Below, piece by piece: positions 1-11,065 of a stretch of DNA of 64,000 bases. This DNA is from Suillus spraguei. Lineage: Eukaryota; Basidiomycota; Agaricomycetes; Boletales; Suillaceae. Both the position numbers and the translations under genes were made by a program. Under the pieces are notes generated by a model, which did not search any database, was not told the origin of the DNA, and worked only from the letters and a program-made list of their open reading frames with translations. How positions within the stretch are numbered: position 1 is the first letter of the stretch; each line of letters opens with the position of its first letter. The stretch is taken from assembly GCA_016800925.1 (NCBI GenBank), contig JABCPU010000290.1, positions 1-64,000 of the forward strand. Reading direction: 5' to 3'.

Positions 1-847
1 ATGCCCAAATCGGCCAAGGTTATGGTATGTCTGCTGCTTCTTGTTCCCCTGAGGCTGACATTTGTCGCACCTGGAATCCAGGGCTGACCGAATCCTCTAC
101 ATCACTCACAATGTACTCGGTGGATCAGAAAATAGGTATCCCAGGTAGTGCTGGACAGTTACTCCCCGGTGTAGTTGCCCGAGTAGTTAGGCCTGATGGT
201 TCCCTGGCTGGTTTTAATGAGCCAGGCGAATTGAGAGTGACGACGCCTTCCATGGCGTTGGGGTACTGGAATGATGAACAGGCGACAAAGGAGACATTCG
301 TTGAAGGATGGCTTTGCACCGGAGACGAGGTTATCATACGTGAAGACAAGGAAGTCTTCATTGTCGATCGGTTAAAGGTATTCTGCTCCAAATCACTGTT
401 GTAATGGCTGACCTGTCTATCAGGAAATTATGAAAGTCAGAGGATTCCAAGTAGCTCCTGCGGAACTAGAGGGTTGTATTCTAGATCACTGTGACGTTGC
501 AGACACGTGTGTCGTGCCCATACCTGACGACTACAGCGGGGAAGTTCCGTTGGCGTTTGTCGTGCTTCGCGCGCTCGCTGCGGATCGTGTAGGAAAAGAC
601 TCCCGCGAAGCAAACAAAGTAAAGGCGTCTATAATGAAGGTTTGGCATTGCATTTCAAAGCGATTGTAGTCAGGCTGAAGTTGTTATTCAGCACGTCGCG
701 GATAACAAAGTCGCATATAAGCACCTAGCGGGAGGCGTGGAATTCATAGATGTCATACCAAAAAATCCGAGCGGAAAGCTACTACGGCGGGTGCTTCGCG
801 ACCGAGCTCGGCAATTGAGGGCAGGAGAGCTCAAGGCTAAATTGTGA
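1..847 (+). CDS. Acyl-CoA synthetase (AMP-binding, 4CL-like), 3' part only
   Basis: C-terminal part of an ANL-superfamily acyl/aryl-CoA ligase, which activates a carboxylic acid as acyl-AMP and then acyl-CoA. The 5' part lies outside the window. Exons read as 1-24, 82-377, 424-639 and 692-847; introns are 46-57 bp with GT..AG ends. Visible motifs are QIGQGYGLTESS (the A5-like motif), GWLCTGDE (A7), VDRLKEIMKVRGFQVAPAELE (A8 hinge, split by an intron) and PKNPSGKLLRR (A10 with the catalytic Lys). The spliced protein parallels the next gene closely, including all intron positions, so the two are tandem duplicates. It ends in KAKL, a weak candidate peroxisomal signal. No lesion is visible in the part present. 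The physiological substrate cannot be told from sequence. Confidence 0.85.
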
Positions 848-1242
848 TATGTTCTCTGTAATGACAACCTACATAGCCTCAGTGTTAATCTACGAAGGTA
901 TAAATAGCTTATTGTGGCTGTACCTTGCTCGCTGCGCTTTCCTGTTCGCTACCCGCAACTAGTACTTCCGTTCACGGGACAGGTATAAAATAGTACAACT
1001 GTTATATGTATCGCAGATTCATTGCAAACCAGCCAGCGTGCTTGTACAATCCCTGGCCAGCCAATAGAAGCACCCCGAATTGAATGAAGTTCGGGCGACA
1101 CCCGTTCCTAACCCAACCATTGGAAAAACTGAGATCCTTCCGGACAAGTCACACACGAAGAACTTGGCATCCCGTAAGCCATTGAAACCGCCAGCGCCCG
1201 TGTTCAAGTTCCTTCTTGCTCTCTGCATTCTGCAAGCCCTCC
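848..1242. other. Spacer between the tandem ligase genes
   Basis: About 395 bp between the stop of the first ligase and the chosen start of the second. It must hold the terminator of one gene and the promoter of the other. A TATA-like stretch (ggtataaaatag) lies near 982-993, about 250 bp before the start codon. Nothing else is recognisable. Confidence 0.5.
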
Positions 1243-3806
1243 ATGTCTGAAATTCATGGTCCCACTCTCGAGGCGTTTGTTCCAGATGACCTTACTTTAC
1301 CTCAGTTTATCCTCGACTCGTACCATCCATTGAGGCCTATCCGATCGAGCCAAGTGCCATGGTTCATCGATGATGCTAGTGGAAGGGGGGTGGGATATGA
1401 AGAGGTGAGTTGAGCACAGTGATGACGTCAGCGATAATTAATGTACGCCCAAGATCCGTACAAGGACTTATGGACTTGCGAACGGCCTAAGTCTGCAATT
1501 CCGTGTCAGTGAGTCCTGTTCAAAGCGCTACGATCTGTAAGGGCTTCTTTTGACCAACCCATTTTAGAGGAAAACGATTTAGGTGTGTGCTTGAAACGCG
1601 TACTAGGCCGCGGCGTAGAACATCGAGACTCATTGTCTTTGCCCTAGTGGTCATTTTCAGCCCAAACCACATTGGTATTTTAAGTGCTGATTGCTTCTGG
1701 TCATATACTCACTGCTTATCGTAGACTATCCGGTGGCCATATGGGCAGCGCATCGGCTAGGTGGTGTCGTGTCGTATGTTATGCACGCTCTGATGTTTTC
1801 GGACCCATCTGATCATCACTGCGCTTCTATCACAGATGCGCAAATCCAGCCAGTAATGTCAGCGAATTGCTGTATCAGCTTAAGATGGTCCATGCTTCTT
1901 TAATTATCACGCATTCCTCTGCTTTGCACACCGCATTAAGCGCTGCTCAGGCTGCGGGTTTGCCATCCGAGCGCGTTGTCACTTTCGATGAGTCGAGTCA
2001 GATAACTGTAGACACTCTGATTCAGCAAGGGCTGCGGAGCGAGCCAAATTTCGTTGAGCGAAGGCTGCGGAAAGGAGAAGCAAAAACGAAAGTTGCATTC
2101 CTCAGTTTTTCGAGTGGTACAACGGGAAAGCCGAAGGTGTGTCGAGCCTTGGACTGATGAATGAGGACTCATACTTGTGATCGTGATAGGCTGTTGCGAT
2201 ATCGCACTTTGCTCCTATCGTGAATGTGATTCAGAAGGCTGAGCACCAGAAGGTTAACCAGAACTATGCCCCTTGGGAAGAACAGAGGTATCGGCCAGGG
2301 GATACGGTTGCAGGAGGTGCGCTTTTATAGGCATAATGTGACGTCGCTAACCGTCTATTGTAAAGTTTTACCTTTCTACCGTACGTAACCTCTTTCCATT
2401 GATCGTCCAACGAACTCAAGTATGCAACGTTTCTAGATATCTACGGCCTGGTGCTGGGAGTAAGTTGGATCTCCACGGCCCAATTATATTACTTAAATAT
2501 GGTTACCTTAGATTCACTTTATGGCATTTTGTGGCGTGAGCTTTCAAATATTTCTTGCTATGGCTCTTTCTCAACTCCTCGCAGATCTCAATTGTGGTAA
2601 TACCCAAGTTCAACTTCACGGAGTTCCTAGAGAGTATTGTGAGACATCGTATAAGCCATCTTCTGTGAGTCGCCACCATTACCATGACTAATCATAGGAA
2701 TTCTGACTTGCACACAGGCTTGTACCACCTCAAATTGTGTTGTTTTGCAAGGTCAGCACCGACATTTTTGGTAATTGATTTAATCAGCCTGATACTCCTG
2801 GCAGCACCCTGCTGTAAAGAATTATAATCTAGATAGTGTCAGGTTCCTGCTGTGTGGGGCTGCCCCTCTCTCCGCCTCTCTTGTTGACCAGCTAGTAAAA
2901 ATTCTGCCGAACGCGCAGATAGGTCAAGGTTATGGTGGGCAGCTTTCTGACCCTGTCATTGCCTGTTTTTCATCATTTTTAGGCATGACCGAGTCATCCG
3001 CCACTATCTCGATGTTTTCCGTGGACGAAAAACTTGGCGTTCCTGGCGGTGCTGGGCGCCTGGTACCTGGTGTCATTGCCAGAGTTGTCAAAGACAACGG
3101 GACCCTAGCGGGATTCAACGAACCTGGAGAGCTCCAAGTGAAAGTTCCATCTGTAGCACTAGGATATCTGAATAATGATGAAGCGTGAGTAATTGCACAT
3201 GCCATATGCTAGCCCGAGCTGAGCTGCTGTTTATTAGCACGAAGGAAACCTTCGTTAATGGTTGGGTGCGTACTGGTGACGAGGTTGTCATACGCGAGGA
3301 CCAAGAAGTGTTCATCGTTGATCGCTTGAAGGTATGCTGTCATCCCCTCGTCCTGTATCAACCTTCGAGGACTTCAACTTTTTCGGCAGGAAATCATGAA
3401 AGTCAAAGGATTTCAAGTCGCTCCTGCAGAGCTAGAGGGCTGTCTTCTCGAACATCCCGATGTTTCAGACACGTGTGTAGTGCCGATTTCTGATAGTTAC
3501 AGCGGGGAGCTTCCGATGGCATTTGTGGTTCTTCATACTAACGCGGTCAAGAGGATCGCATTGGATCCTGCTGAAGCCGAGAGGGTAAAAGTATCCATTA
3601 CGAAGGTTCGTGCTTTATTGTCGTTTGGACAAGACCTGATTGTTGTCTTTTTGAAGCATGTGGCAGACAACAAGGTTGCATATAAACACCTTGCTGGTGG
3701 GGTGGAGTTTGTGGACGCAATTCCAAAAAACCCAAGTGGAAAGCTGCTGCGTCGTGTCCTTCGCGATCGGGCGCGTGACTTAGCACGGCCGAAATCGAAG
3801 CTGTGA
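1243..3806 (+). CDS. Acyl-CoA synthetase (AMP-binding, 4-coumarate-CoA-ligase-like), complete
   Basis: Complete ANL ligase model of 567 aa in 17 exons: 1243-1404, 1454-1508, 1568-1582, 1648-1674, 1725-1773, 1836-2136, 2190-2316, 2366-2380, 2437-2459, 2512-2535, 2585-2664, 2718-2751, 2805-2934, 2983-3184, 3238-3331, 3390-3605, 3657-3806. The exon sum is a multiple of three with no internal stop. Motifs in order: FSPNHIDYPVAIWAAHRLGG, FSSGTTGKPK (P-loop), VLPFYHIYGL, QIGQGYGMTESS, GWVRTGDE, VDRLKEIMKVKGFQVAPAELEG, PKNPSGKLLRR. The start at 1243 (MSEIHGP) fits the family; an in-frame ATG at 1216 would add nine residues. The C terminus PKSKL resembles a PTS1-type SKL tripeptide, so peroxisomal location is plausible. 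Exons 3 and 8 are only 15 nt long. Likely role: activation of an aromatic or fatty acid; substrate unknown. Confidence 0.9.
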
Positions 3807-5037
3807 TCGGATTGCTCGTCATATGGATGGTAGTTAACCTGTCCACGTAATCTGATTGGTACTGTACATTCAGTTGCTGAGCGACTTCAGAACAAGATGT
3901 GAACGTTTATGGGTACCATCACCAGTGTACCCGGTTGAACATTGGAAGGTTGAGCGGGTGTCCCTATCCTATATCTTGCGGAAGCTGCTGCAGCTGACTC
4001 AGCCTCCGAGGAATTAGGCTTACGTCCTGCTGCAGCTGCGACACCCTCATGTCACATTACTCGTTTTGTTCCTTGCTTTCTTTATCATTAGTTCTATCAC
4101 TGCAGTATAATCTATTTGGTCTTCTCCAAGTTTTGGAACTTTGTCAGGACTTTTAGATCTAGCTTGGGATGTTGCTGACTGGCACTAGGATTGGATACAA
4201 GGCAGAGACCGCGAGTTCGACAGGTAAGACATGTGATGGAGACAATGAAGACAACAATACATGGAAAAAAATTCGCACCTTTTTCCGACACAGTTGGATT
4301 TTGCGAGAGGTCGAACCTTCACTAAAAACGCGTGAGTTGAACGATTCTTAGCATGGGTTGAGAGCTTATCTATTTCACAGTGATAACAGTTCGCATCACT
4401 GAATATTAACGCCATGGCAATCAGCATCAGGAAAACCCACGTCAAGCAGGGTTTTTCCGAGCCTCCATGGGCGCGGCAATGATCGGATCAGCCGCTGGAC
4501 GTTTTGTAGCACGTAGTCATGTTTGTGTGTGCCACGCGGCACTTGAATTCGTAGAGTGATCTGTGTCGGCTGTTAGGTCGGTTGTGTCTATACTTATCAT
4601 GAACGACTTTAATTGGCTGTCAGTGATGGGACTAGGCTACATCTTGCAACGCGGCTGGCAGTGCGGCACAAAAATGATATCTTGACGTGACAGCTCCAAC
4701 ATTTGTACATGCCCAGTTTGACCTGCAAAGTCGTGTGTGATATGGCTACCTTGCAGTCAAAGACCGTGATGAGTTATGCTAGCCCGACGACCGAGAAGAC
4801 GGCATGTGCTTCCACCAAACATGTGACAGGTGTGCTCTCGTTATCAGCACCAAAGGAGCCATCTTAATCCGCATCACAGGTCTTTTTTTAAATATGAGAG
4901 AAATGACTGTGTTAGATATTTCCGCCACATCCGTAAGATCCCAGGTAGCATTGCAAATTGGCAATGCACTAGCCTAATAGCGATATTTAATACGTACCTT
5001 GCCAGTGATCACCTTGCAAATTCCAACCAGCAAATTA
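3807..5037. other. Intergenic stretch, no supported gene
   Basis: About 1.2 kb between the ligase and the first DUF6534 gene. The short open frames here lack family features and splice support. The final few hundred bases resemble the 5' flanks of the minus-strand DUF6534 copies, suggesting that the promoter region was duplicated with the gene. Confidence 0.4.
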
Positions 5038-6843
5038 ATGTCTTCCTCGGTGCAGGACCTCATCCCACAACTCAATATCGAGACAACTTTCGGGGCACTT
5101 TTCATCGGAATTAACATTGCAGCAATGTTCGTAAACAATTTGCTCGGCATGCGAACATTTACTATCGTCCTGACTCATCTTGCGGAACAGTCTCTTTGGT
5201 TTGAACAATGTTCAGGCCTTGATCTACTTTCAAACGCATAGGGGCACCGGGATGACATTCTACAAGCTTGCTGTATGTTTATACCACCTTCTATCTGTTA
5301 TGCTCTGAATGCCATATCAGATCATCTGGCTCTGGTATGTATCCCATCGAGTTCCCACTATCGAGCACGTCGAGATTACGGACGTCCCTGAAACCTTAGG
5401 ATACTCGATGCTCTGCACCTGACCTTCATCGTCCACTGCGTCTATTATTATCTAGTGATCAAATATGCAAACCTCAATGTGTTTACCGAAATTGTATGGA
5501 GCTTTAAAGTGAGTTCTTACTTTGGTCCTCCACGCGGCCCCGTAGTAATATGATATTGATGGGCTTATGCAGCTTCAGATAGTATTCGAGGTGAGTTATG
5601 TTTTCTAAGTTCTGCGGTGCACCTCAGTCATGCATTCTACAGGTTTTCATCATCTATGGAATACATCTGTAAGTTTGATGTCCAGAATGTGATGTGCAGC
5701 CTTTAATCAATACATTCTTTCCCTCATAGCCTGTATGTTTATCACATATGGTTATGTATGTATCTCCATATCGATAGATCTCTACGACTGATGCAATATA
5801 CCTAGTCAGCCAGGGCAGATCAAGAATCCTCCCTATCGCAGTGGTAGGTTTACAATCGTTCTAAGCCTCTCATTCCGTTGATTCGTTATTAGGCCATAAT
5901 CACCACCTTAACTTCAGGTAAGTCTGTTAGCTGGAGACGCTCGTTGTTCGATTTTGAAGATCCATTCAGCTGTTGGTATCGGTAATTGTTTAAATGACAC
6001 TCTTGTTCCTGGCTCATCATTTTAACCCGACGTCAGTCCTTATTTGGGCCATGTGAGTGAAATTGTGTGCTCCTTAACTAATCGAAGTGCTGATAGTGAG
6101 TAGATATCAGTGTCATGTGTTCTCGGATTTGCTTAAAATCGAGTGGTTCACATTTATAACTCTGGGCACCATTACTTTTGCCGACGTCGTTATCGCATCA
6201 TCACTATGCTATCTCCTGACTACCTCCCGTACTGGATTCTCTGGGTAAGGAGCGGTCTATTCATCACCTGGCTGAAATATTACTAACACAAAATATATAG
6301 CACCGATTCCTTGATAACAAAGCTCATGGTTTACGTGATTAGTACCGGTTGTCTGACGAGGTATTCCTTTTTCCAGACCATCCCATATCTTGACTCACAT
6401 TTCATGCAGCGTATTTTCGATGGCAGCTATGATTACAGTGAGCTTCCAGAGATTGTATTGATTGTCTCTTATCCCGGTCTACAGTGTGCAGTCATGCCGA
6501 CCAACTTCATCTTCCTTGCTGTTGAAGTTTTATTGGTTAAATGTATGGCCAAAAACTTCTCCTAGAATTGTACTGACAAGTGGTCTTGTTTAAAGTATAC
6601 GTCAACTCGTACCTCGCACTCCTGAATGCACGGTACTACGGACAGGTCAGCGCAGACACTAACAATTATTACTCATCCCACAACCGCCACGAGGTCTATC
6701 GTCCGGAGCTGCACATCAGGGCGTTGGAAGGCGGGGAGCTCCGGGCACCCCGGAGGGACGTATTTAAACATCCCGACGATGAAGCTGTGGATCGTTCTCG
6801 ATATGTCAAGGTCGGTACTAGTTCTGTGTCATTGAGGACTTAA
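5038..6843 (+). CDS. DUF6534 multi-pass membrane protein, copy A (intact)
   Basis: I recognise the Agaricomycete DUF6534 family of roughly seven-helix membrane proteins; biochemical function unknown. Spliced model of 329 aa in 16 exons: 5038-5126, 5191-5272, 5321-5334, 5400-5508, 5573-5590, 5643-5668, 5730-5755, 5806-5843, 5893-5917, 5970-5981, 6037-6052, 6104-6244, 6301-6360, 6410-6437, 6485-6542, 6596-6843. The exon sum is a multiple of three and no stop occurs. Landmarks: short N-terminal tail with TFGALFIG, then AAILFGLNNVQALIYFQTH, DALHLTFIVHCVYYYLV, VFIIYGIHLLYVYHIW, QGRSRILPIAV, the DUF6534 core (GTITFADVVIASSLCYLL, SRTGFSGTDSL, LMVYVISTGCLTS) and a polar cytoplasmic tail. Several exons are only 12-28 nt. 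It is the only intact plus-strand member; the others lie head-on to it on the minus strand. Confidence 0.88.
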
Positions 6844-7230
6844 CAAGCGACGCTTTAGCCCCAGCGGCCGATCGCGGCGATAACGGATACAGTAGAGATG
6901 AATTCTTTCTCGCCTGTGTGATGGATGAGCATGGTATTGTCTACTTGTCTTCTCACGAGATAAGGGTCATAGTAGCCTGGACATTGCGAGCTGAGTGACT
7001 ACCCTCTCGGGCCTCTCCTACACGAGTCACACAGCCCGTACACAGTGACGGGGAGCGGGGGGTCTAGTCCACTATGTTGTATCTGTAGGTTGAATATATC
7101 ACTACCAGCTTAAAATTATATCTATTAGTTCATTCGAGATAATTTGTTAATTTATTATCAGCGACTTTTCATGGCACCGAGGGAGCGACGGGTGTGGTAT
7201 TAATCTAATGGGAGTTCTTGATTGGATGGT
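6844..7230. other. 3' flank of DUF6534 copy A
   Basis: Contains a block at about 6860-6930 (gatgaattctttctcg core) that recurs at the 3' side of the other DUF6534 copies and in the relic blocks at 20.0, 23.4 and 27.1 kb. No gene is seen. Confidence 0.5.
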
Positions 7231-7806
7231 TCAATTCTTCCAATACATATCAGCCCACTTTTCATCCAGAACACCCATGCTTAAACTGTCTTCCCAATGT
7301 CCATCATTGCAGTTTGCTCGTCGCTTCCTACCCGCTGCCTCAAGTTGTTGGTTTTTATCCTTGCAGCATCGCATGAAATTTGAATTGCCCCACATTTTCT
7401 TGTAAGCTGCAATGGCAGCTTCATTTCCCTCCGATACATTCAATTGAACTCCCAACGCTCTAAATGCATGATCTACAGTAAACCTCGTCGCCTCCGTGCC
7501 ATAACCCATTCCCCAAAACTTTGGAAGCATCGATATCCCAAATAATCCATCCCCATTCTTCACAGGCTCTGCCACTTTGATGCTGCATTGCCCCATGAAT
7601 TTCCCCGTTTCCTTGTGGACGATGGTAAACCAGATGGTTGAGTTCTCTGCAAGAGTTTTCAGGAACTCTTTGTATTTCGTTGGTCGCGGAGTGATGGGTT
7701 CGGCAGTCACCCCTCGCATAACACGAGCATCGTTCCGGAGCGCGAAGAGATCATCTAAGTCGTTATCTTCAAATCCACGCAAGACTAGGCGTTCTGTTGT
7801 GAACAT
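7231..7806 (-). CDS. GNAT-family N-acetyltransferase (RimJ/RimL type)
   Basis: Single-exon reading frame of a GNAT acetyltransferase using acetyl-CoA; substrate unknown. Start chosen at 7806 (MFTTERLVLRGF), the usual beginning of this family; the frame stays open to an ATG at 7893, adding 29 residues. Landmarks: FTTERLVLRGFEDNDLDDLFALRND, WFTIVHKETGKFMGQCSI, PKFWGMGYGTEA (acetyl-CoA loop, R/Q-x-x-G-x-G/A region), LNVSEGNEAAIAAYKK, DGHWEDSLSMGVLDEKW. Two oddities: about three residues are missing before LNVSEGN relative to the family and to the decayed copy at 10.5 kb, and an unusual Cys/Lys-rich insert follows YKKM, which might be an unspliced intron. The gene may therefore be damaged. Confidence 0.75.
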   Translation of the reverse strand: MFTTERLVLRGFEDNDLDDLFALRNDARVMRGVTAEPITPRPTKYKEFLKTLAENSTIWFTIVHKETGKFMGQCSIKVAEPVKNGDGLFGISMLPKFWGMGYGTEATRFTVDHAFRALGVQLNVSEGNEAAIAAYKKMWGNSNFMRCCKDKNQQLEAAGRKRRANCNDGHWEDSLSMGVLDEKWADMYWKN

Positions 7807-8081
7807 GACTGTGGGACAGCCTTCACCCAGCGTGTGACTCTCCGGTCTCCAAGCCACTTCCGGCGGCTTCGCCTTAGGCCGCTGTAGATGCAACAGTCAT
7901 CATAAATTGCGTACGGAATATCTAAGCTCGACCGTCAATCACAACCAGTTTCCTTCAGGCTTTCCGCCTACCTATGCGATGACATTCAACGTTATTGTAC
8001 TTATTCAGGCTACAAAATGTCTGAAGATGAATGGAGCACTTGTACGTGTCCAAAAGCTAAAAAGTAGAGACACTGGATTTT

Positions 8082-9307
8082 CTACTGTTCATATACATGT
8101 GCGCTACAAATTAACTCGAAAGAAGGAACAAGGGTAGCGTATTCTTCTCGCTGTCCAGCTGTTATCCCCATTGCACAGTCGAGAACCAGCCTCTCGAGGG
8201 AACATTCTGACCGCGTTAAAAATTCCATAAACTCTTTATGTGGCCACCGCTCGTTATGGCGAGCTTCAACCACGCGAAGGTTGGGGAGTGTAATAACCTT
8301 GAATGGGGCAATATCCTCGCTGGAGCTCCAGAGTCCACTCCAGGACATGCACAGGGATTGAAGGTTGACGTGCGTGGCTGATTCCACAGTCTCAATCGGG
8401 TAGAATACTCCATCCATCGTCAGGGAAGTGAGGTTGGGGCAGAGACGCAGTATGCGGGTGAATGCGTCTAGTCCGCTTATGGTGACCTCGACATGTGTTA
8501 GATGAGCCCATACGGAGTCAGTGAAGAATTCCAATTGCTCGCGGTCAAACAACAGCTCCTTCATGTTAATTCTGCGCAAACTAACCGGCAATTTTGAAAG
8601 AGAGCGGTCAATAACTCGCGCAGGATCATCAAGAACGTATGGGTTTATCGTAAGCTCCTTGAGTGTGCGGAAGTCTTTCGTCATGAAGGGACCACCGTCG
8701 CAGGTAATAAAATCAAGTGTAAGAAACGAGATTTGTTGGATGTATGGTTTGAGTAGGTTTTGTAGCTCGTTGCAGTCAGTGTGACACAGGAGTCTCAATG
8801 AGAGCGGACATCCTCCTGACCGCTTGAGCCAGGAGTCGTAGCAGAGAGCTCTCTTCTGCCAATCATCGAACCCGACTGCCAACTGCAACGTGCGCCATAA
8901 CCTGGGCAGGCCAATGGCAACCTCCCTCCATCGGCGACATATCGAGGTAAAGAGGATAGGAGCCAGTTCTGCTCTAGGCACCAAATGCTCGTCGTGCGGC
9001 AAGCAATACATGAAGATTTCTGACAGTATTTCAGTTGGAAGGCGGTAGATAGCCGGTGAAGATACGGTGACCAAAGTGTTGGACCGAACGGTATCGGCCT
9101 TCTCTTTGATGTATTGCCGCTGATGATAACGAACGCTGTTCCTGACCATTTCCAGGCCTGAGTCCGCGCGCACAGTCTGTTGCAGTGGATGTTTATTATT
9201 ATATTCAGACGTAAATACCTCCAAAACCAAGTACTCACGGGTTTCTGCACCCCACCAGTAGTAGCTGCGACTGGTGGTGAATCAATGTTGGAGCTGGGCG
9301 CTTGCAT
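8082..9307 (-). CDS. F-box protein with LRR-like C-terminal region
   Basis: Two exons on the minus strand: 9307-9239 (23 codons) and 9176-8082, with a 62-bp GTGAGT..CAG intron in phase 0; 387 aa. After a polar N terminus, residues about 67-110 form an F-box-like domain (YRLPTEILSEIFMYCLP ... LFTSICRRWREVAIGLPRLW), typical of the large Agaricomycete F-box family thought to recruit substrates to SCF ubiquitin ligases through Skp1. The rest contains spaced leucine motifs (SLRRINMKELLF, LTHVEVTISGLDAF, CPNLTSLTMDG, LPNLRVVEARH) like degenerate leucine-rich repeats. The start at 9307 gives a continuous reading frame after splicing. Substrate unknown. Confidence 0.85.
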
Positions 9308-10239
9308 GTTATCACGTTAAGATGCTGGGGATAGAGTTGTGAGGTCTATGTTCCGCCAATTGTCGAGTTCCTATTTAAGTTCAACATCTTGAAAACCACA
9401 AGTCCACAACAGACACACCTTGCTATTGTACTTTCTAAAAGCCGACCTTGGGTAAAACACCCACCATCCACAACTAGAGACCTTGCATTGTGGCAAAGGT
9501 AGCCAGTGTGGGCGCCTGTGGAAGGGTGATCTTGCTCAATGGCTTCGGCACTTGATCGCAGTACCACCAGGCCATTGAAAACCTTTTGATGCTTTCATGT
9601 CAACGTGGAACAGACTTGTCGATCGATTGATGTTTGACAGGCGTGAAGGTGCTCATGAAAATTTGTTTCAATTCGAGTCTCCCCTGGTACCTCTTCGACC
9701 GTTCGTAATACTGAAGAGCCAATTCTCTCTTCGTCAACCGTTCAACTTCTTAGTGATACTCCTGCTCATGTCAACTGTAAGAAGCAACTAGAACAAGATG
9801 ACTTGATGAGTGTCGGGAAAGTTATTAACCGCCAGGTTGACATTGACACATGGTTGCATTGTGCTATAGGCAACTTCGAGCGCACGTCACCAGATCGGGC
9901 ACAGCTATCTGGAACACATAGATACATAGAGGTGGGACATGCGCCTATATGTCTATCAGTGCTCTTCGTCCTTACTAGCATCCTGGTAAGATGAAAGCCC
10001 ATATAAGCATTGGCACGCATGGATGAACTGACGGCTGGTTCAAGCAGCCAAAATGCGGCACTTGAAATGAGTTAGACTTGAAAAACTCAATATCAAGCCT
10101 AGCCTTACAGAGCACAAGAAGAACCGCCGAATACATCCACTAACTGACATACTTGCTAACCTTTCTTCATTATGGCTTCCAGCTCGATGCATCACAGTGC
10201 AGTGGAAAATAATTCGATTCCGAAACTAGTCGTGACCTT
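9308..10239. other. Intergenic, no supported gene
   Basis: About 930 bp upstream of the F-box gene. It presumably holds that gene's promoter. Short frames here show no family motif or consistent splice structure. Confidence 0.35.
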
Positions 10240-10504
10240 ATAGTGAACCGTGACATCTCGAGAACAAACATATTTCGTCCATTTTCCCGACGGGCAAGCA
10301 ATTGGTCAGCGGATCAGGTGATAAGACCATTCGGCGATGGGACCTACGGGAGGTTAAATAGATTGAGAAAGCTCTGGAGGTTTGCAAGGATTGTAATAAG
10401 TAGAAGTAGTGGGGTATCAAGGGATGGTCGGGTTGTCACTGCTCAGCGCTCAGTGAAGCAAAGGACGGCGATCGTGGGAACATTTCATGAGTACATGCTT
10501 TTTC
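10240..10504 (+). pseudogene. WD40-repeat gene relic (internal/C-terminal part)
   Basis: In one frame this encodes FPTGKQLVSGSGDKTIRRWDL, a canonical WD40 blade, then an in-frame TAG, then IEKALEVCKDCNK. In another frame it continues as GVSRDGRVVTAQRSVKQ, matching the following blade (..W.VSRDGRWVVTA..) of Agaricomycete WD40 proteins. The stop and frameshift show a pseudogene. It matches a more C-terminal part of the kind of protein whose N-terminal half is relic at 14.3-15.0 kb. It abuts the GNAT pseudogene directly. Confidence 0.65.
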
Positions 10505-10830
10505 TTGTATGATGGCGGCTTCATTTCCCTCCAATACATTCACCGAGATGCATTGAACTCCCAGCGCTCTAATCGCGTAAACCTCGTCACCTCTGTGCCA
10601 GAACCCTTTCTCCAAAACTTTGAAAGCCTATCGATGAGATCTATTCCTGTTCGAGTTTCCCTTCGGATGATGGTAAGCCAGATGGTCGAGTTCTCTGCAA
10701 GAGTTTTCAGTGACTCTTTGTATTTCGTTGGTCACGGAGTGATGGATTTGGCAGTCACTTCTCGCATAACACGAGCATCGTTGTGGAACGCGAGAAGGTC
10801 ATCTAAGTCATTGTACGCAAATAATTTCAA
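10505..10830 (-). pseudogene. Decayed second copy of the GNAT acetyltransferase gene
   Basis: Base-level similarity on the minus strand to the 7.2-7.8 kb GNAT gene: the stretches for NEAAIAAY, the Val/Glu-Phe Leu-Lys region and the ALRNDARVM region are all recognisable in order. Internal segments are missing and frames shift. Where the intact copy lacks about 9 bp before the SEGNEAA helix, this copy has extra bases, so it preserves an older state of that segment. Confidence 0.7.
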
Positions 10831-11065
10831 ATGCAAATGACCTAATAGATACAATCCCAAGTTGGTAGTAATACATTCAACCTACAGATGCTGAGGGAGT
10901 GGACCAGATTCCCCTCGCTCCCCACCACTGCGTACTGTTTGATAAGATAGGATAAGAGTTCGCAAAGGCCATGACCCCTATTTCGCAAGAAGACGATGGA
11001 CAATACTGCACGCATGCTCACCCATTACACAGACGAGAAAGAATTTATCTCCGTTGTCTCTGTTG

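Noticed and set aside
4169..4964. Several 60- to 90-codon frames between the ligase and DUF6534 copy A
   Set aside because: None shows a domain, and they overlap each other on both strands.
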